64,000 bases of DNA, taken from Kitagawia praeruptora (Eukaryota > Streptophyta > Magnoliopsida > Apiales > Apiaceae). The stretch is from NCBI GenBank assembly GCA_037693485.1, contig CM075346.1, forward strand, positions 16,707,501-16,771,500. The letters are read 5' to 3'. A model generated the notes under the pieces. That model was not told where the DNA came from. It saw only the letters and a program-made list of their open reading frames with translations, and ran no database searches. This document shows positions 20,682-31,013 of the stretch, one piece after another. The translations under genes and the position numbers were made by a program. How positions within the stretch are numbered: the stretch's first letter is position 1; each line of letters begins with the position of its first letter.

Positions 20682-23600
20682 ACTCCTTCATGAATCTCCT
20701 CGAGGATATATTTGCATTGTTCTCCAGCTACACACTTGAGCAAAGGCTGATTGAATCCTCGTTTATACAGAACTCCATCATAAATTACATACCTGGCTGC
20801 ATGATACCTCAGCTTCCTGATATCACTTTGATTGGGAGGTAGCTCTCCTTTGTCCAGGTAACGATGTATTGGGGTCATCCAGGAATCTTCAACTGGAAAT
20901 TCAATGTCCATTACCTCTTCCTTGAAAACACTTGGTTGCTCCTGGATTTGAAGTGGAATTACTCCCAATAACGTGGATTCTCTCTGTGACCCTAGCTTGG
21001 CCAATGCATCCGCCTTGGTATTCTTTCCTCGAGGTACCTGATCCAACTTCACCTCTTTGAACCTTGCGATCAACTCCTGGGAGTACCTCAAATATAAGTC
21101 TGTTCTTGGCCCTCTCGCCTGAAAACCACCACGAATCTGCCAAACTACTAACATCGAATCGCTAAACACTCTGATATTCTCTACTTTCATCTCCAAAGCC
21201 AACTTGAGGCCTGCAATCAATGCCTCATATTCTGCATCATTGTTCGTGGCTTTAAAAGCAAAATGAATCGAGCTATAGAGTTGGTGTCCTTCTGGACTAA
21301 CTAGTTCTATGCCTGCACCTGCTCCACCACTGTTAGCAGCTCCATCTACATACAGTGTCCACCAAGGTGCACAATTGTCATTGTCTGCTTGTTTTTCCAC
21401 CACCTCTTTTGGCCCCTCTTGGCCAGTAACCTCTACATGAGGTGGAAACTCGATTAAGAAATCTGCTAAAGCTTGAGCTTTAATTGCTGTCTTTGGCTTA
21501 TATTCTATGTCGAACTGTCCTAGCTCCACAGCCCACTTTAACATTCTTCCAGAAGTTTCTGGCCTATGCATCACTTGCTTAAGTGGATATGAGGTTCTCA
21601 CCTCAATCTTGTGAGCTTGGAAATAAGGTCGTAGCTTCCTGGAAGCCAGAATCAATGCGAAAACCAGCTTCTCCATTCCTGTGTACCTCGTTTCTGCATC
21701 AAGTAACCTTTTACTAACATAGTAAACTGGGCTTTGCTGTCCATTCTCTTCTCGAACCAGAACTGCACTAATGGAATACTCTGACACAGCCAAATAAAGT
21801 ATCAATGTTTCTCCATCCACAGGTTTGGCTAACAGTGGGGGGCTCCCCAAATGCTCCTTTTGCTTTCCAAACGCTATCTCACATTCTGCGGTCCACTCGA
21901 ATTTGTTTCCTTTCTTTATAGCTTTAAAGAACTCCTGACACTTATCAGTGGACCTCGAAATGAATCTATTCAAGGCTGCAACCCTTCCTGTAAGAGACTG
22001 AACCTCTCTCACAGTTCTCGGTGACCTCATATCAATCAATGCTTTAATCTTGGCTGGGTTGGCTTCGATACCCCTGTGGTTTACCATGAAACCCAGAAAC
22101 TTTCCTGATTCTACCCCAAACACACATTTTTGAGGGTTCAGCTTCATTCTGTACTTCCGCAAGATTCCAAACATTTCTTCTAAGTGCTTCACATGGTCAA
22201 CAGCTTCCTTAGACTTAACTAGCATATCATCCACATATACTTCCATAGTATGGCCAATTTGGTCTTTAAACATCATATTCACTAACCGTTGGTATGTGGC
22301 TCCAGCATTAATCAATCCAAATGGCATGCATACATAGCAATAAAGACCTCTATCCGTAATAAAAGAAGTATGCTCTTGGTCAGGTTCATACATAGGGATT
22401 TGATTGTAACCTGAATATGCATCCATGAAGCTGAGGAGGGCATGTCCAGCTGTTGCATCCACTAACTGATCAATCCGTGGTAGTGGGAAGCTGTCCTTCG
22501 GGCATGCTTTGTTGAGATCTGTGAAGTCTACACAGGTTCTCCATTTTCCATTAGGTTTCTTTACCAAAACAGGATTTGCCAACCATACTGGGTAAAAAGA
22601 TTCTTTAACTAATCCTGCATCCAATAATCTGTCGACCTCTTCTTTCAATGCCTGAGCTCTTTCTCCACTAACCGGCCTTCGCTTCTGTCTCACTCCTTTC
22701 TTTTCTGGATCAATATTCAACTTATGACACATGACCCTTGGATCTATCCCTTCCATATCTGCATGACACCATGCGAACACATCCAGGTTCTTGCCCAAAA
22801 AGAAAGTGAGGGATTCCTTTAAGGCTGGATCGAGTTGAGCTCCAATCTTCAACACCTTTGTACCATCTTTGTCATTGATCTTCACATCCAGAGTTTCACC
22901 AGCTGGTCCAGCCTTAACCATGGTTTTTGGCATTCGAGGGTCCAAGTCTACCTCCATCTCTGTAGTTGAGTCCTCTTGAGGTTCCTGGACGGTAGACGGT
23001 TCCTGCACTTCATGCATGACATTCCTTCTCTTTGATGCTGGCTGACTGTCTTCATTGCTTCCATTATGTTTCAGTTTTCGGGGTTTTTCTTCATCCAATC
23101 CTTCTACCATACACACGTCACCATCCTTGTCTGTAGGGGGTGCACTTTCTATCAGTAAGTAAGGGGTATCCGATCCCCGAAAAACTGGAATCTCAGCATG
23201 AGGTTCCTCTTCTATGATCTCTTCAATTCTGATAGCTCTACAGGATGCTGACACAAAACCTTCCAAGGGCGTACTACGCAGGTCGAGTGTTATTTTATCT
23301 GGGTTCTTTCCTGGAAAACTATCAGGAACCTCGTCCATAGGTTCAGGCAATTTAGCAGCTCTAGCAGCATGTTGCAAAGCTTTGGTGTAACACTCTCTAG
23401 ACTCATACTGACATCCTCGAACTATACCAACTCCATTTGGTGTCGGGAACTTCATAGTGAGGTGGTAAATGGAGGTTATTACCCTCATCTCCTTCAAAAT
23501 GGGTCTTCCCAAAATAGCATTGTAATTCATATTCTCTTCTATAACGATGAATTCTGCCAACTGTGTAATGCAACATGGTTTATCACCTAAAGTTACTGGC

Positions 23601-25663
23601 AAACGAATCTTACCTTTGATAGGAACCTGATTATTAGTGAATCCGTACAAGGTATCGTTTGTTGGAGTTAAATCTTTATCCAGAAAATGCATCTTCTTGA
23701 AAGCTGAATAAGATAGCAAGTTTACAGAGCTTCCATTATCAACTAGCACTCGATGAACCTCATAAGACCCAATTCCTGCCTCAACAACCAAAGCATCAGT
23801 ATGGGGATGATGTACCCAGGAAGCATCTTCTTCAGTGAAAGTAATATCTGCATCCTCTCCTTCAAACAACCTTGGGGACCTCTGTGACAGATTATAAATA
23901 CTGGTTAAAGGACGTTCCTTAGCCTCACGGGTATACCTCTCCATGGCATTCCTGCTGCTTCCTCCAATGTGGGGACCTCCTATAATTGTGCGTATGCGCC
24001 CAGCCTTAGGTGGTCCTTCCATCACGACAGGTTCCTGTGTCTGTGTCTTCTGAGTCTTCTCATCTCTATACTTTTTTCCTTCCTGAACCACCCATTCACT
24101 CAATTGCCCTTGTCTGATTAGAGTTTCAATTAGATCTCTGAGGTGATGACAATCTGCAGTATTATGCCCATTATTATCATGGAAGTCACAGTATGGGCGT
24201 TCATTCTTATTCCCTGGGGGACCGGTTCTGAAAGGCTTCTTAAACCATGAGGACTTCTCATTCACTGCGTAAATATGATCAATCGGAGCTACCAAAGGGG
24301 TGAAAGTTTCATAGACAGGTCTCTCATGTTTATTGCTGTTATAGGAAGCTGGTGGCGGTACCTGACTCATGACAGGTTTAGTAGGATTCACAGCTTCAGG
24401 CTTCACCTGGGATGTGCGACTAACCACCTTTTTATTGTCACGACCATTGGGACTTCTTTGTCTCGACCTCTTGCTTCCACTTTGCCTTACAAAATCTGGA
24501 TCCTTCCTTAATTCAGCTAGAGACTCCTCCACCAGTAGAAAGGGTTCTGCCTGGGCATAAAAATCTGCCAACGTCTCTGGTTCTTTTCCTTGCAGTGCTT
24601 TCCAAAAATCTGAGCCTCCTTTGACTCCAGCAATTAAGAAATTCTTTATTTTTTCCTCAGATACTTTCCTAACTTTAGGAACCTCCGCATTAAACCTCTT
24701 GAAATATTCTGTCAATGTCTCACTAGGTCTTTGCTTGATATTGGCTAAGGTATTGGTTGGTGGTGCGAATGCAACAGATGCTCTAAATTGAGTGACAAAG
24801 AGCTTCCCCATACTTGCCCAAGAACCAATCGAATCTGCAGGTAACCTTTTGAACCATTGATGGGCTCCGCCCTGTAGAGTTGCAGCCAGTAACCTGCACC
24901 TGGTGGCTTCCTTCACTTGATAAACATCCATCTCTGTGTCAAAATGACTAAGGTACTCAATGGGGTCAGTAGTCCCATCGAATTTCAACTCATTCGAAGG
25001 CCTATAAGACCTAGGCAGAGCCGACTTTCGAACCTTCTTGGTGAAAGGAGAAGCTGTTATAGGGTTCACAGCAAGATTCTTTTCGTCCTTGAGTTGAGCC
25101 AAAATTTTCTTGACATCCTCTGCTGTCACCTCCCCAGTAGCTTCCGCCTTTGTCTTCTTACTCGTTCCTTCTTCCTCTTGCGACTCTGCTGCGCTTGATT
25201 CTTCAGTATCCTCATCTGAATCCGTGCTTTCTTCTTCAATTATCTCGACAGTTGGGTCTTTATCTTTCTTCTTTTTCTTTGAGGAACCTCCAGTCTTGGT
25301 TTTCCTCTTTTCCTTGGACCCTGTACGATCCTTGCTGCCAGTTTTACTCTTCTCAGGATTCTCCATATCTTCATCACCATTATCTTGCTTCGGTTCTCCA
25401 CCATCGTCTGGAACCTCCTCTCCATTCTCAGATTCTTCAAAATTCAACTGTTTCGGAGTAACCTTCGACTTCTTGCTTTTCTTTGCCTTCTTTTTCTTCT
25501 TTTTGCTCGAAGCTTGCTCCAAAGTCGACAAACGTTCTCCCACAGTCTTTAAGATTTCCATCATGGCTGCTTTAGTAACCTTTGGTGCTCTGGGAGGAGA
25601 TGTGTTCCCCTCATGAATCTGTCGTTTAGAACGGGTTGTTTCGCTATCCGAGTTGCCTGACAT
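20651..25663 (-). CDS. gag-pol: Tat Gag-protease-RT-RNase H-RNase H
   Basis: ATG at 25663 (an upstream GTG at 25672 is unlikely), about 1670 residues. Order: Lys/Glu-rich N-terminal tail (1-215), Gag core (about 220-385), CHHC-type knuckle near 493 (CDFHDNNGHNTADC), protease with DNGSS near 639, RT with YVDDM near 1144, the usual RNase H/connection region, and a second RNase H (about 1430-1550) with YVDGAAN, NNDAEYEAL and FSDSMLV. The extra archaeal-type RNase H marks the Tat lineage. The first half of the integrase zinc finger follows (HEGVCGNH), then the frame is lost at 20662-20666. Otherwise no stops are found over 5 kb. AGGAACCT words occur inside the coding sequence (23203, 23331, 23620, 24031, 24677, 25285). 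Confidence 0.9.
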   Translation of the reverse strand: MSGNSDSETTRSKRQIHEGNTSPPRAPKVTKAAMMEILKTVGERLSTLEQASSKKKKKKAKKSKKSKVTPKQLNFEESENGEEVPDDGGEPKQDNGDEDMENPEKSKTGSKDRTGSKEKRKTKTGGSSKKKKKDKDPTVEIIEEESTDSDEDTEESSAAESQEEEGTSKKTKAEATGEVTAEDVKKILAQLKDEKNLAVNPITASPFTKKVRKSALPRSYRPSNELKFDGTTDPIEYLSHFDTEMDVYQVKEATRCRLLAATLQGGAHQWFKRLPADSIGSWASMGKLFVTQFRASVAFAPPTNTLANIKQRPSETLTEYFKRFNAEVPKVRKVSEEKIKNFLIAGVKGGSDFWKALQGKEPETLADFYAQAEPFLLVEESLAELRKDPDFVRQSGSKRSRQRSPNGRDNKKVVSRTSQVKPEAVNPTKPVMSQVPPPASYNSNKHERPVYETFTPLVAPIDHIYAVNEKSSWFKKPFRTGPPGNKNERPYCDFHDNNGHNTADCHHLRDLIETLIRQGQLSEWVVQEGKKYRDEKTQKTQTQEPVVMEGPPKAGRIRTIIGGPHIGGSSRNAMERYTREAKERPLTSIYNLSQRSPRLFEGEDADITFTEEDASWVHHPHTDALVVEAGIGSYEVHRVLVDNGSSVNLLSYSAFKKMHFLDKDLTPTNDTLYGFTNNQVPIKGKIRLPVTLGDKPCCITQLAEFIVIEENMNYNAILGRPILKEMRVITSIYHLTMKFPTPNGVGIVRGCQYESRECYTKALQHAARAAKLPEPMDEVPDSFPGKNPDKITLDLRSTPLEGFVSASCRAIRIEEIIEEEPHAEIPVFRGSDTPYLLIESAPPTDKDGDVCMVEGLDEEKPRKLKHNGSNEDSQPASKRRNVMHEVQEPSTVQEPQEDSTTEMEVDLDPRMPKTMVKAGPAGETLDVKINDKDGTKVLKIGAQLDPALKESLTFFLGKNLDVFAWCHADMEGIDPRVMCHKLNIDPEKKGVRQKRRPVSGERAQALKEEVDRLLDAGLVKESFYPVWLANPVLVKKPNGKWRTCVDFTDLNKACPKDSFPLPRIDQLVDATAGHALLSFMDAYSGYNQIPMYEPDQEHTSFITDRGLYCYVCMPFGLINAGATYQRLVNMMFKDQIGHTMEVYVDDMLVKSKEAVDHVKHLEEMFGILRKYRMKLNPQKCVFGVESGKFLGFMVNHRGIEANPAKIKALIDMRSPRTVREVQSLTGRVAALNRFISRSTDKCQEFFKAIKKGNKFEWTAECEIAFGKQKEHLGSPPLLAKPVDGETLILYLAVSEYSISAVLVREENGQQSPVYYVSKRLLDAETRYTGMEKLVFALILASRKLRPYFQAHKIEVRTSYPLKQVMHRPETSGRMLKWAVELGQFDIEYKPKTAIKAQALADFLIEFPPHVEVTGQEGPKEVVEKQADNDNCAPWWTLYVDGAANSGGAGAGIELVSPEGHQLYSSIHFAFKATNNDAEYEALIAGLKLALEMKVENIRVFSDSMLVVWQIRGGFQARGPRTDLYLRYSQELIARFKEVKLDQVPRGKNTKADALAKLGSQRESTLLGVIPLQIQEQPSVFKEEVMDIEFPVEDSWMTPIHRYLDKGELPPNQSDIRKLRYHAARYVIYDGVLYKRGFNQPLLKCVAGEQCKYILEEIHEGVCGNHSGVIL

Positions 25664-25689
25664 CTTTTCCACTCTTAAGATATTAACTA

Positions 25690-25709
25690 TCCCCTCCTTC
25701 TAGCGCCAA
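25690..25709 (-). other. primer-binding site of the Tat element
   Basis: On the minus strand TTGGCGCTAGAAGGAGGG directly follows the 5' LTR. It must pair with a tRNA ending CCCTCCTTCTAGCGCCA, which I cannot assign with certainty. Confidence 0.7.
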
Positions 25710-26576
25710 TGTTGATGAGTGGATTTCGTAATCAACTTATATGAGGTCTACAGGTAGTTGTAAAGGCTAGCGATCAACTGTTCTTCGAACTAGGTTTGGG
25801 TTGTGTTTGTGGGGGTTGAGCTGAGCTCGAGGGTATCTCCAATAATCTCAGGTGCCTTTAGAGAAAATTAGAGAACTTAATGCGTCGTACCCTGAGGTGC
25901 CTACGTACCCTTGTATATATAGGGATCAAGCTCACGTAGTTCTAATATGATTCTGTCTCTTACTGGAATAGCTGTATTCGGTCACTTAATTCGTGTTGGA
26001 CTCAGGTTCCTTTAGAGCCTTTCACGAACTAGTTTGGCTAAGTGGAGTAGAACTCGAGTTCGTACTCCACCTATGATTCTCTCATTGGTTAGAGTTATTC
26101 TAGGATCATCTGCGCCCTAGAATTATACTCAGATACCAATTTGTTTATCTGTTCTAGATGACTTCTAGAACTTTCTGTTGGCAACTCGTAGGAACCTGGT
26201 GCTCAGGAACCTACGTTTCAGGAGCCTGTTTCTCAGGGACCTCCTTATTTCGGGACATATCGCTTAGGGACCTCCCTTTGGGTGTCAGTACCTGCACAAA
26301 TAACAAACTAGTTAGACTGGATAACTCTTCGTATGCTTTTATCATCTCTATGGCTGTTGCTATGCTAACTCGAACTCTTCTGCTTGGAGGAACCTGGTCT
26401 TCTAGTGCTTAGCTCAGCTTCCTGTACATTGGGAACCTCTTGATACTCATACTTCCTTAGTCATTTCTTCTATCTGATCTTCATAACTCATACTGGATCA
26501 ATCTTCTGGCTCGTATGGATCAAACCCTATAGCTTAATGGGCCTAAATCTAGCCCATGGTGATTTTGGGCACAACA
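25710..26576 (-). repeat. 5' LTR of the Tat element (867 bp)
   Basis: Right copy in window coordinates and the promoter copy for gag-pol. The minus-strand TATA box is at about 25912-25921. It is identical to 13919-14785 except at two positions seen by eye. Confidence 0.95.
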
Positions 26577-26581
26577 GTACC

Positions 26582-27765
26582 ATTTGGACGAGCCTTACTT
26601 ATTCAAGCAAGGACCGGATAAGCTTCTCAGGCGTTGTATTCCTTATAGAGAAACGGAAGGGATTTTGCGAGATTATCATGACACTATCTATGGTGGACAT
26701 TATGGTGGAGATAAGACCACTGCTCGAGTGCTTCAAGCTGGGTTTTTCTGGCCAACTCTATTCAAAGATGCTCATCAGTTCATGATGAGATGTGATCGAT
26801 GCCAAAGAGTTGGTAATATTTCGAGGAGGAACGAGATGCCTCTAAATAATATGCTTGAAGTGTAGGTTTTTGTTGTTTGGGGAATCGACTTCATAGGACC
26901 TTTTGTTCCCTCATGCAACAACCAGTACATTCTTTTGGCAGTGGATTATGTATCCAAATGGGTTGAGGTGAAGGCTCTACCAACGAATGATGCTAAGGTA
27001 GTGCTCAACTTTCTACACAAACAGATCTTCACTCGTTTTGGAACCCCTCGTGCTATTATCAGTGATGAAGGAACTCATTTTTGCAATCGCCAGTTCACGG
27101 CTTTATTAGCCAAGTATCGAGTATCTCACCGCGTTGTAACAGCCTATCATCCTCAAACAAATGGGCAAGCCGAGGTTTCGAATCGAGAAATCAAAAGAAT
27201 CTTGGAAAAGGTAGTGAATCCTTCGAGGAAAGATTGGTCCTTGAAATTAGATGAAGCCGTATGGGCCTACAGGACAGCGTATAAAACTCCTTTGGGAATG
27301 TCACCCTTCCAGTTGGTCTATGGGAAAGCGTGTCATTTGCCAGCGGAGCTTGAGCATAAGGCATACTGGGCCTTGCAGAAGTTGAACTTTGACACGAAGT
27401 TAGCTGGGGAGAAGCGGTTGTTGTAGTTAAATGAGTTGGAAGAATTCCATTCTCAACCCTATGAAAACTCGAAGATGTACAAGGAGAAAGTGAAGAAGTG
27501 GCACGACAGAAAACTAGTGCCCAAAACCTTTGAACCAGGCCAACTAGTACTTCTTTTCAATTCTCGGTTCAAACTCTTCCCGGGAAAGCTTAAATCAAGG
27601 TGGTCCGGTCCTTTCAAGGTAAAGACAGTGTTTCCACATGGTGTAGTGGAAATTTTCAGTGAATCTCCAGATGAGTCGTTCAAGGTAAACGGTCAAAGAT
27701 TAAAGCATTACTACGGTGTCACGGTGAATAGGGAGGCATTCACCATCAGTCTTGCTTCTACATGA
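26582..27765 (+). pseudogene. int: Athila integrase, broken
   Basis: Continues the Athila pol frame after the Tat insertion. It has a His/Cys zinc region (GGHYGG ... CDRCQR), catalytic D (GIDFIGPF), D (SDEGTHF) and E (GQAEVSN), then a C-terminal GPFKVK ... LKHYYG segment. In-frame stops: TAG 26863-26865 (between zinc finger and core) and TAG 27424-27426. Its own stop is TGA 27763-27765. The first stop alone would abolish integration. Confidence 0.88.
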
Positions 27766-27778
27766 GCCTCAGCAAAAA

Positions 27779-27826
27779 TGTCAAGCTAATGACAGTAAAG
27801 AAGCGCTTCGTGGGAGGCAACCCACG
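27779..27826 (+). promoter_or_regulatory. two-hairpin RNA element after Athila pol
   Basis: Hairpin 1: TGTCA-AGCTAA-TGACA (27779-27794), 13 nt after the stop. Then the palindrome AAGCGCTT (27801-27808) and hairpin 2, CGTGGG-AGGCAA-CCCACG (27809-27826). Both hairpins recur at the same place in the two other Athila-lineage elements, with paired base changes (see findings). Confidence 0.7.
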
Positions 27827-28487
27827 CGTTGTTCTTGTTTTTGTTTGAAAGAAATAAAAAATTGCAAGTTGAAAAACCAGGAGATAGACTGCGCTATAGC
27901 GCCCATATACGCGCAAGGGCGCCTTACTTCTGTTCACTACGCGTAACAGCGCCCAGATTAGAGCCATAGCGCCTGGCGCATCAATTTTTCCATGGAGTGG
28001 AGCGCGCCATAACGCTCATACACGCGCTAGAGCGCTTCTGTCTATAAAAAAAAATTCAAACAAACATCACCTTAAAACATCAGTAGCCGCCCCATCCCCA
28101 AAACACAATCTCCTCTCACCAAAACCCTATACCTAATTCCTCCCAAATAGCTATCCCCAATCCCTCCATTCATTCAACCCCCTCTAATTCTCATCTCATC
28201 TCTTATACAAACCAAATAAAAATCCATATACACTCACCTATATATACACCTATACACATAAATTCCCTCTCTATTCTAAATCATACAACCTCTATTAAAG
28301 CTTTAAAGGATCTCTAATTCAAGTTTGGGGGAGTGCTTGCAAGGTTCTCATCTACAATTCATGGGGTAACATTCTTCCTATTTCAATTATTTATTTTGAA
28401 TTGTATTGTTGGAATTGGGATATTTTGTGTGTTGGAATATTTTGGTGTTGTTGGTGTTTGTTGAAACTTGTGTTGCTAAAGAGTGTT
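27827..28487 (+). other. spacer between Athila pol and second ORF
   Basis: No gene. 27890-28045 holds GCGC-rich words (GCGCTATAGCGC near 27892, CCATAGCGCC near 27963, ACGCGCTAGAGCGC near 28021) like those in the LTR. A pyrimidine-rich leader follows, then CAAGTTTGGGGGAGTG (28320-28335), an internal PPT-like string. Confidence 0.55.
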
Positions 28488-29663
28488 ATGGCTCCAAAGA
28501 GATTACGAGTGGCGAGTAGTAGTAGTTCGGAGGAGGAGGTGGAGGCGAATTATGATGCGGATAAATTTGTTTCTAAGGCGGCTCAAGATGAGTTTGAAAA
28601 TTTATTGACGAAAGCCGTTGTTCAGGAGAGGGGTTTTGAGCCTTCGAGTGAGGATTGTGAGTTGAGAGATATGGTGAGGGAGTTAGGTTGGGTGATGTTT
28701 TGTGCTAAACCTGTGGCAGTTCCCTTGAGCATTGTTAGGGAATTTTATGCCAATGCCAAGGTTGACAAGAATGGTATCACCATGGTGAGGGGTCAAGCAG
28801 TGGCTTATAAGCCTGGGTATATCCGGCGCATTTTGTCTCAATCGCCGAAGCCTAAAAATGCTGAGGATTGGGCACAGAAAACTAGGGATGATGTTGACCT
28901 AGATGCTATCATGGCGGGGATGTGTATCCCGGGTACGGTTTAGAAGTACAAGGCAGGTTCAACCACGCCGAGTACGTTTCCTGCAGCTGCATTGACTAGG
29001 TATGCCCGAGCTTGGTTCTTGTTTATATGTGCACGCGTAATGCCTACTTCCCATTTTACTGAGGTTAATGTTGATCGTGCCATTATTTTGTGGGGTATTT
29101 TGAACGGGAAGTATATTGATCTTGGTGAATTAGTCTATCAGAATATCTTGAAGTTCTTAAGGGGGGGTACAACAGGCGGGATCCCACATGCTGTCATTAT
29201 TGCTGAGTTGTGTGTTCACGTGGGTGTTCGTTGGCATAGTGATGAGACACTGTGCAGGCTGAGGGGTTCTATTAATCATTCGGCAATTAAGAAGATGGCG
29301 GAGTGGCCGGGTGGTATTCCGCACCCTAGGGGTCTTGGTTATGTTGAGATTTTTGAGGGAGGTGGTGATCCGCCACCGGTTGAGCAGGTACCTCCACAGC
29401 CAGACCGAGACAGAGCGGGACCTTCTCATGTGCAGACGAGCCAGGGGACTGTGGTTTTCAGTGATGCTCAGTTCAGACGCATGTTGAGGCGTCAGGATAC
29501 TACGAATGCCATGCTACACAGATTTGCTACAGACTTGACTCAGTCATTGGATGGAGTGTACCAGCAACAGGGTTTTCAGGTCACATGGCCCATCTTCGGA
29601 GCTCACCATGTCTATCCACCGCCAGACACACCACCCGAGGAGGGTGACGATGCCGACGACTAG
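28488..29663 (+). pseudogene. Athila second ORF (plant transposon protein domain)
   Basis: ATG 28488 (MAPKRLRV); the upstream TTG is not used. Ser/Glu-rich N-terminus, then a globular region with GWVMFCAKP, GYIRRIL, YARAWFLFICARVMP and HAVIIAELC, then a Pro-rich tail ending PPEEGDDADD. This matches the family called putative plant transposon protein (PF20167-like), usual after pol in Athila and sometimes called env-like. One in-frame TAG at 28941-28943 splits it; the frame is otherwise open to 29663. No signal peptide or membrane span is seen, so an envelope role is not supported here. Confidence 0.75.
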
Positions 29664-29694
29664 GGGAGTATCTCTTGTACCCTTTAATTTTACC

Positions 29695-29731
29695 TTCAAT
29701 GTGGACATTGAAATTTTTAAGTTTGGGGGTG
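29695..29731 (+). promoter_or_regulatory. hairpin plus internal polypurine tract
   Basis: Stem TTCAATG/CATTGAA with loop TGGA (29695-29712), 31 nt after the second ORF stop, followed at once by TTTAAGTTTGGGGGTG. The same pair occurs in both other Athila-lineage elements. Confidence 0.7.
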
Positions 29732-30976
29732 ATTTTAGGGTATCAAGAGTCGTTGCATTGCATATAGTTGCATTTTCATGCTAGTTCATATTAGTAATTT
29801 TGCATTTAATTTTGCCATGCCATTTAGATTGCATTTAGGATGCCATGTCATATAGTTATTTATGAGTTTAATATCATTTAGTTCATGCATATCACATGAT
29901 TCCACATGAGTGTCTGTGTTTCTGGCTTGATAGGTCGGCGTTAATTTGAGTGTGATGACAATGAATAGAGGGCTGATTTAAGTACTTATGAAATTGACTT
30001 GCGTATGTCGGGAACACAATTTTTTCACGGTCTCACTGTTTGCTCTTGGGCTAGATCGAGTCATACCTTGTTTGGCTGTTGAGATTTAATCACTTATTTA
30101 TATCTAGAATTTTCGTTATTCCCTTGATGGCGTAGGAGCACTTAAGTATAAGTTTGGGGGAAAACAGGGATTTCATGCTAAGTATTGTGTCGTGTCGTAG
30201 TGTAATAATGGCTAGGCGTCAAATGGCTAGTAGCCGGCTCATATTTAATATGAGTAGTCTAGGAGGGTGAGATAGTGCACCCATGTGTGAAAGAAAAAAA
30301 ATAGAAGAAAAAAAAAGAGTCAGAAAAGAAAAAAAAATATAGAAAAAAAAAAAAGAAAAAGAAAAAAAAAGAGTTGTGAGTATAAAAAACGAGCGTTTGT
30401 GAGAGTGTGTGTATGCTAAATTGGCTAGGGTGGGCTCTTTAGTACTCGAGCAATTAAGTTCTAGGGGATTTTATGCCTAGTGACCTAAGACTTTTCCGGT
30501 CTCGGATCCACTAACCTAACGCTCGCTACATGAGTGCTATTGTATAAGCCTTTAGGGGTCTCACCCATTGCACGGTCAATAAGCATGTGTGTTTGGTGTT
30601 TTGTGTCATTTTGTATAATAAAGCATGAATCCTTGTCTACCTTGAATGATGATGGCGGTGTCTTTGAGTCATGGAGTGTCTAAAGTTCATTCTATTTATA
30701 AACATGTGATTGTTTTGGCGAAAGATGAGTTATGCCTTTTATCTAGTTTCGAGAGTATATCTAGTGAGAAATGCACACACCACGTTTCCGAGCATGTATT
30801 GTTAGTATACGGGGCCTTAGTCGAGCTCTGTTTGGAGTTGTTGCATTTGATGAGACATTTGCTTGTTGAGTTGGTTTCGGATAATTTGTGTGGGATCGTT
30901 ACATTAGGACACATTCGCATTATCATTACATTTAATTATTATTTGCATTCATTCATCATTTTAGGCTGATTTTGCA
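29732..30976 (+). other. long 3' non-coding region of the Athila element
   Basis: About 1.25 kb without a credible gene. It is conserved in outline with 55894-57202. Landmarks: a further PPT-like AAGTTTGGGGGAAAA near 30148, GGCTAGTAGCC, an inverted repeat CTCATAT/ATATGAG near 30239-30255, a purine-rich tract (about 30290-30372) and TGCACGGTCAATAAGCATG near 30570. ORFs here are short and unconserved. Confidence 0.6.
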
Positions 30977-31013
30977 TTGCTTGAGGACAAGCAACGGTTT
31001 AAGTTTGGGGGTG
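30977..31013 (+). promoter_or_regulatory. hairpin plus terminal polypurine tract
   Basis: Stem TTGCTTG/CAAGCAA with loop AGGA (30977-30994), 3 nt, then TTTAAGTTTGGGGGTG directly before the 3' LTR at 31014. It mirrors the hairpin-PPT pair at 29695. Confidence 0.75.

Larger units (their letters stand above)
13919..26576 (-). mobile_element. Tat-type Ty3 retrotransposon with an antisense gene, young insertion
   Basis: Starts TGTTGATG, ends GCACAACA and is flanked by GTACC at 13914-13918 and 26577-26581. Coding is on the minus strand: gag, protease, RT, RNase H, a second RNase H, integrase. A spliced gene in the opposite sense lies between integrase and the 3' LTR. Dual RNase H and an antisense ORF are known marks of the Tat lineage. 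The two 867-bp LTRs differ by eye at only two positions (14155/25946 and 14494/26284), so the insertion is recent. Confidence 0.92.

Noticed and set aside
25110..25616. Plus-strand ORF rich in Ser and Phe opposite Tat Gag
   Set aside because: Complement of the Lys/Glu-rich Gag tail; no start context, homology or splice logic, unlike the real antisense gene at 15855.
28488..29663. Envelope protein making the Athila a retrovirus-like agent
   Set aside because: No signal peptide, membrane span or cleavage site; it fits the plant transposon protein family, and the frame has a stop.
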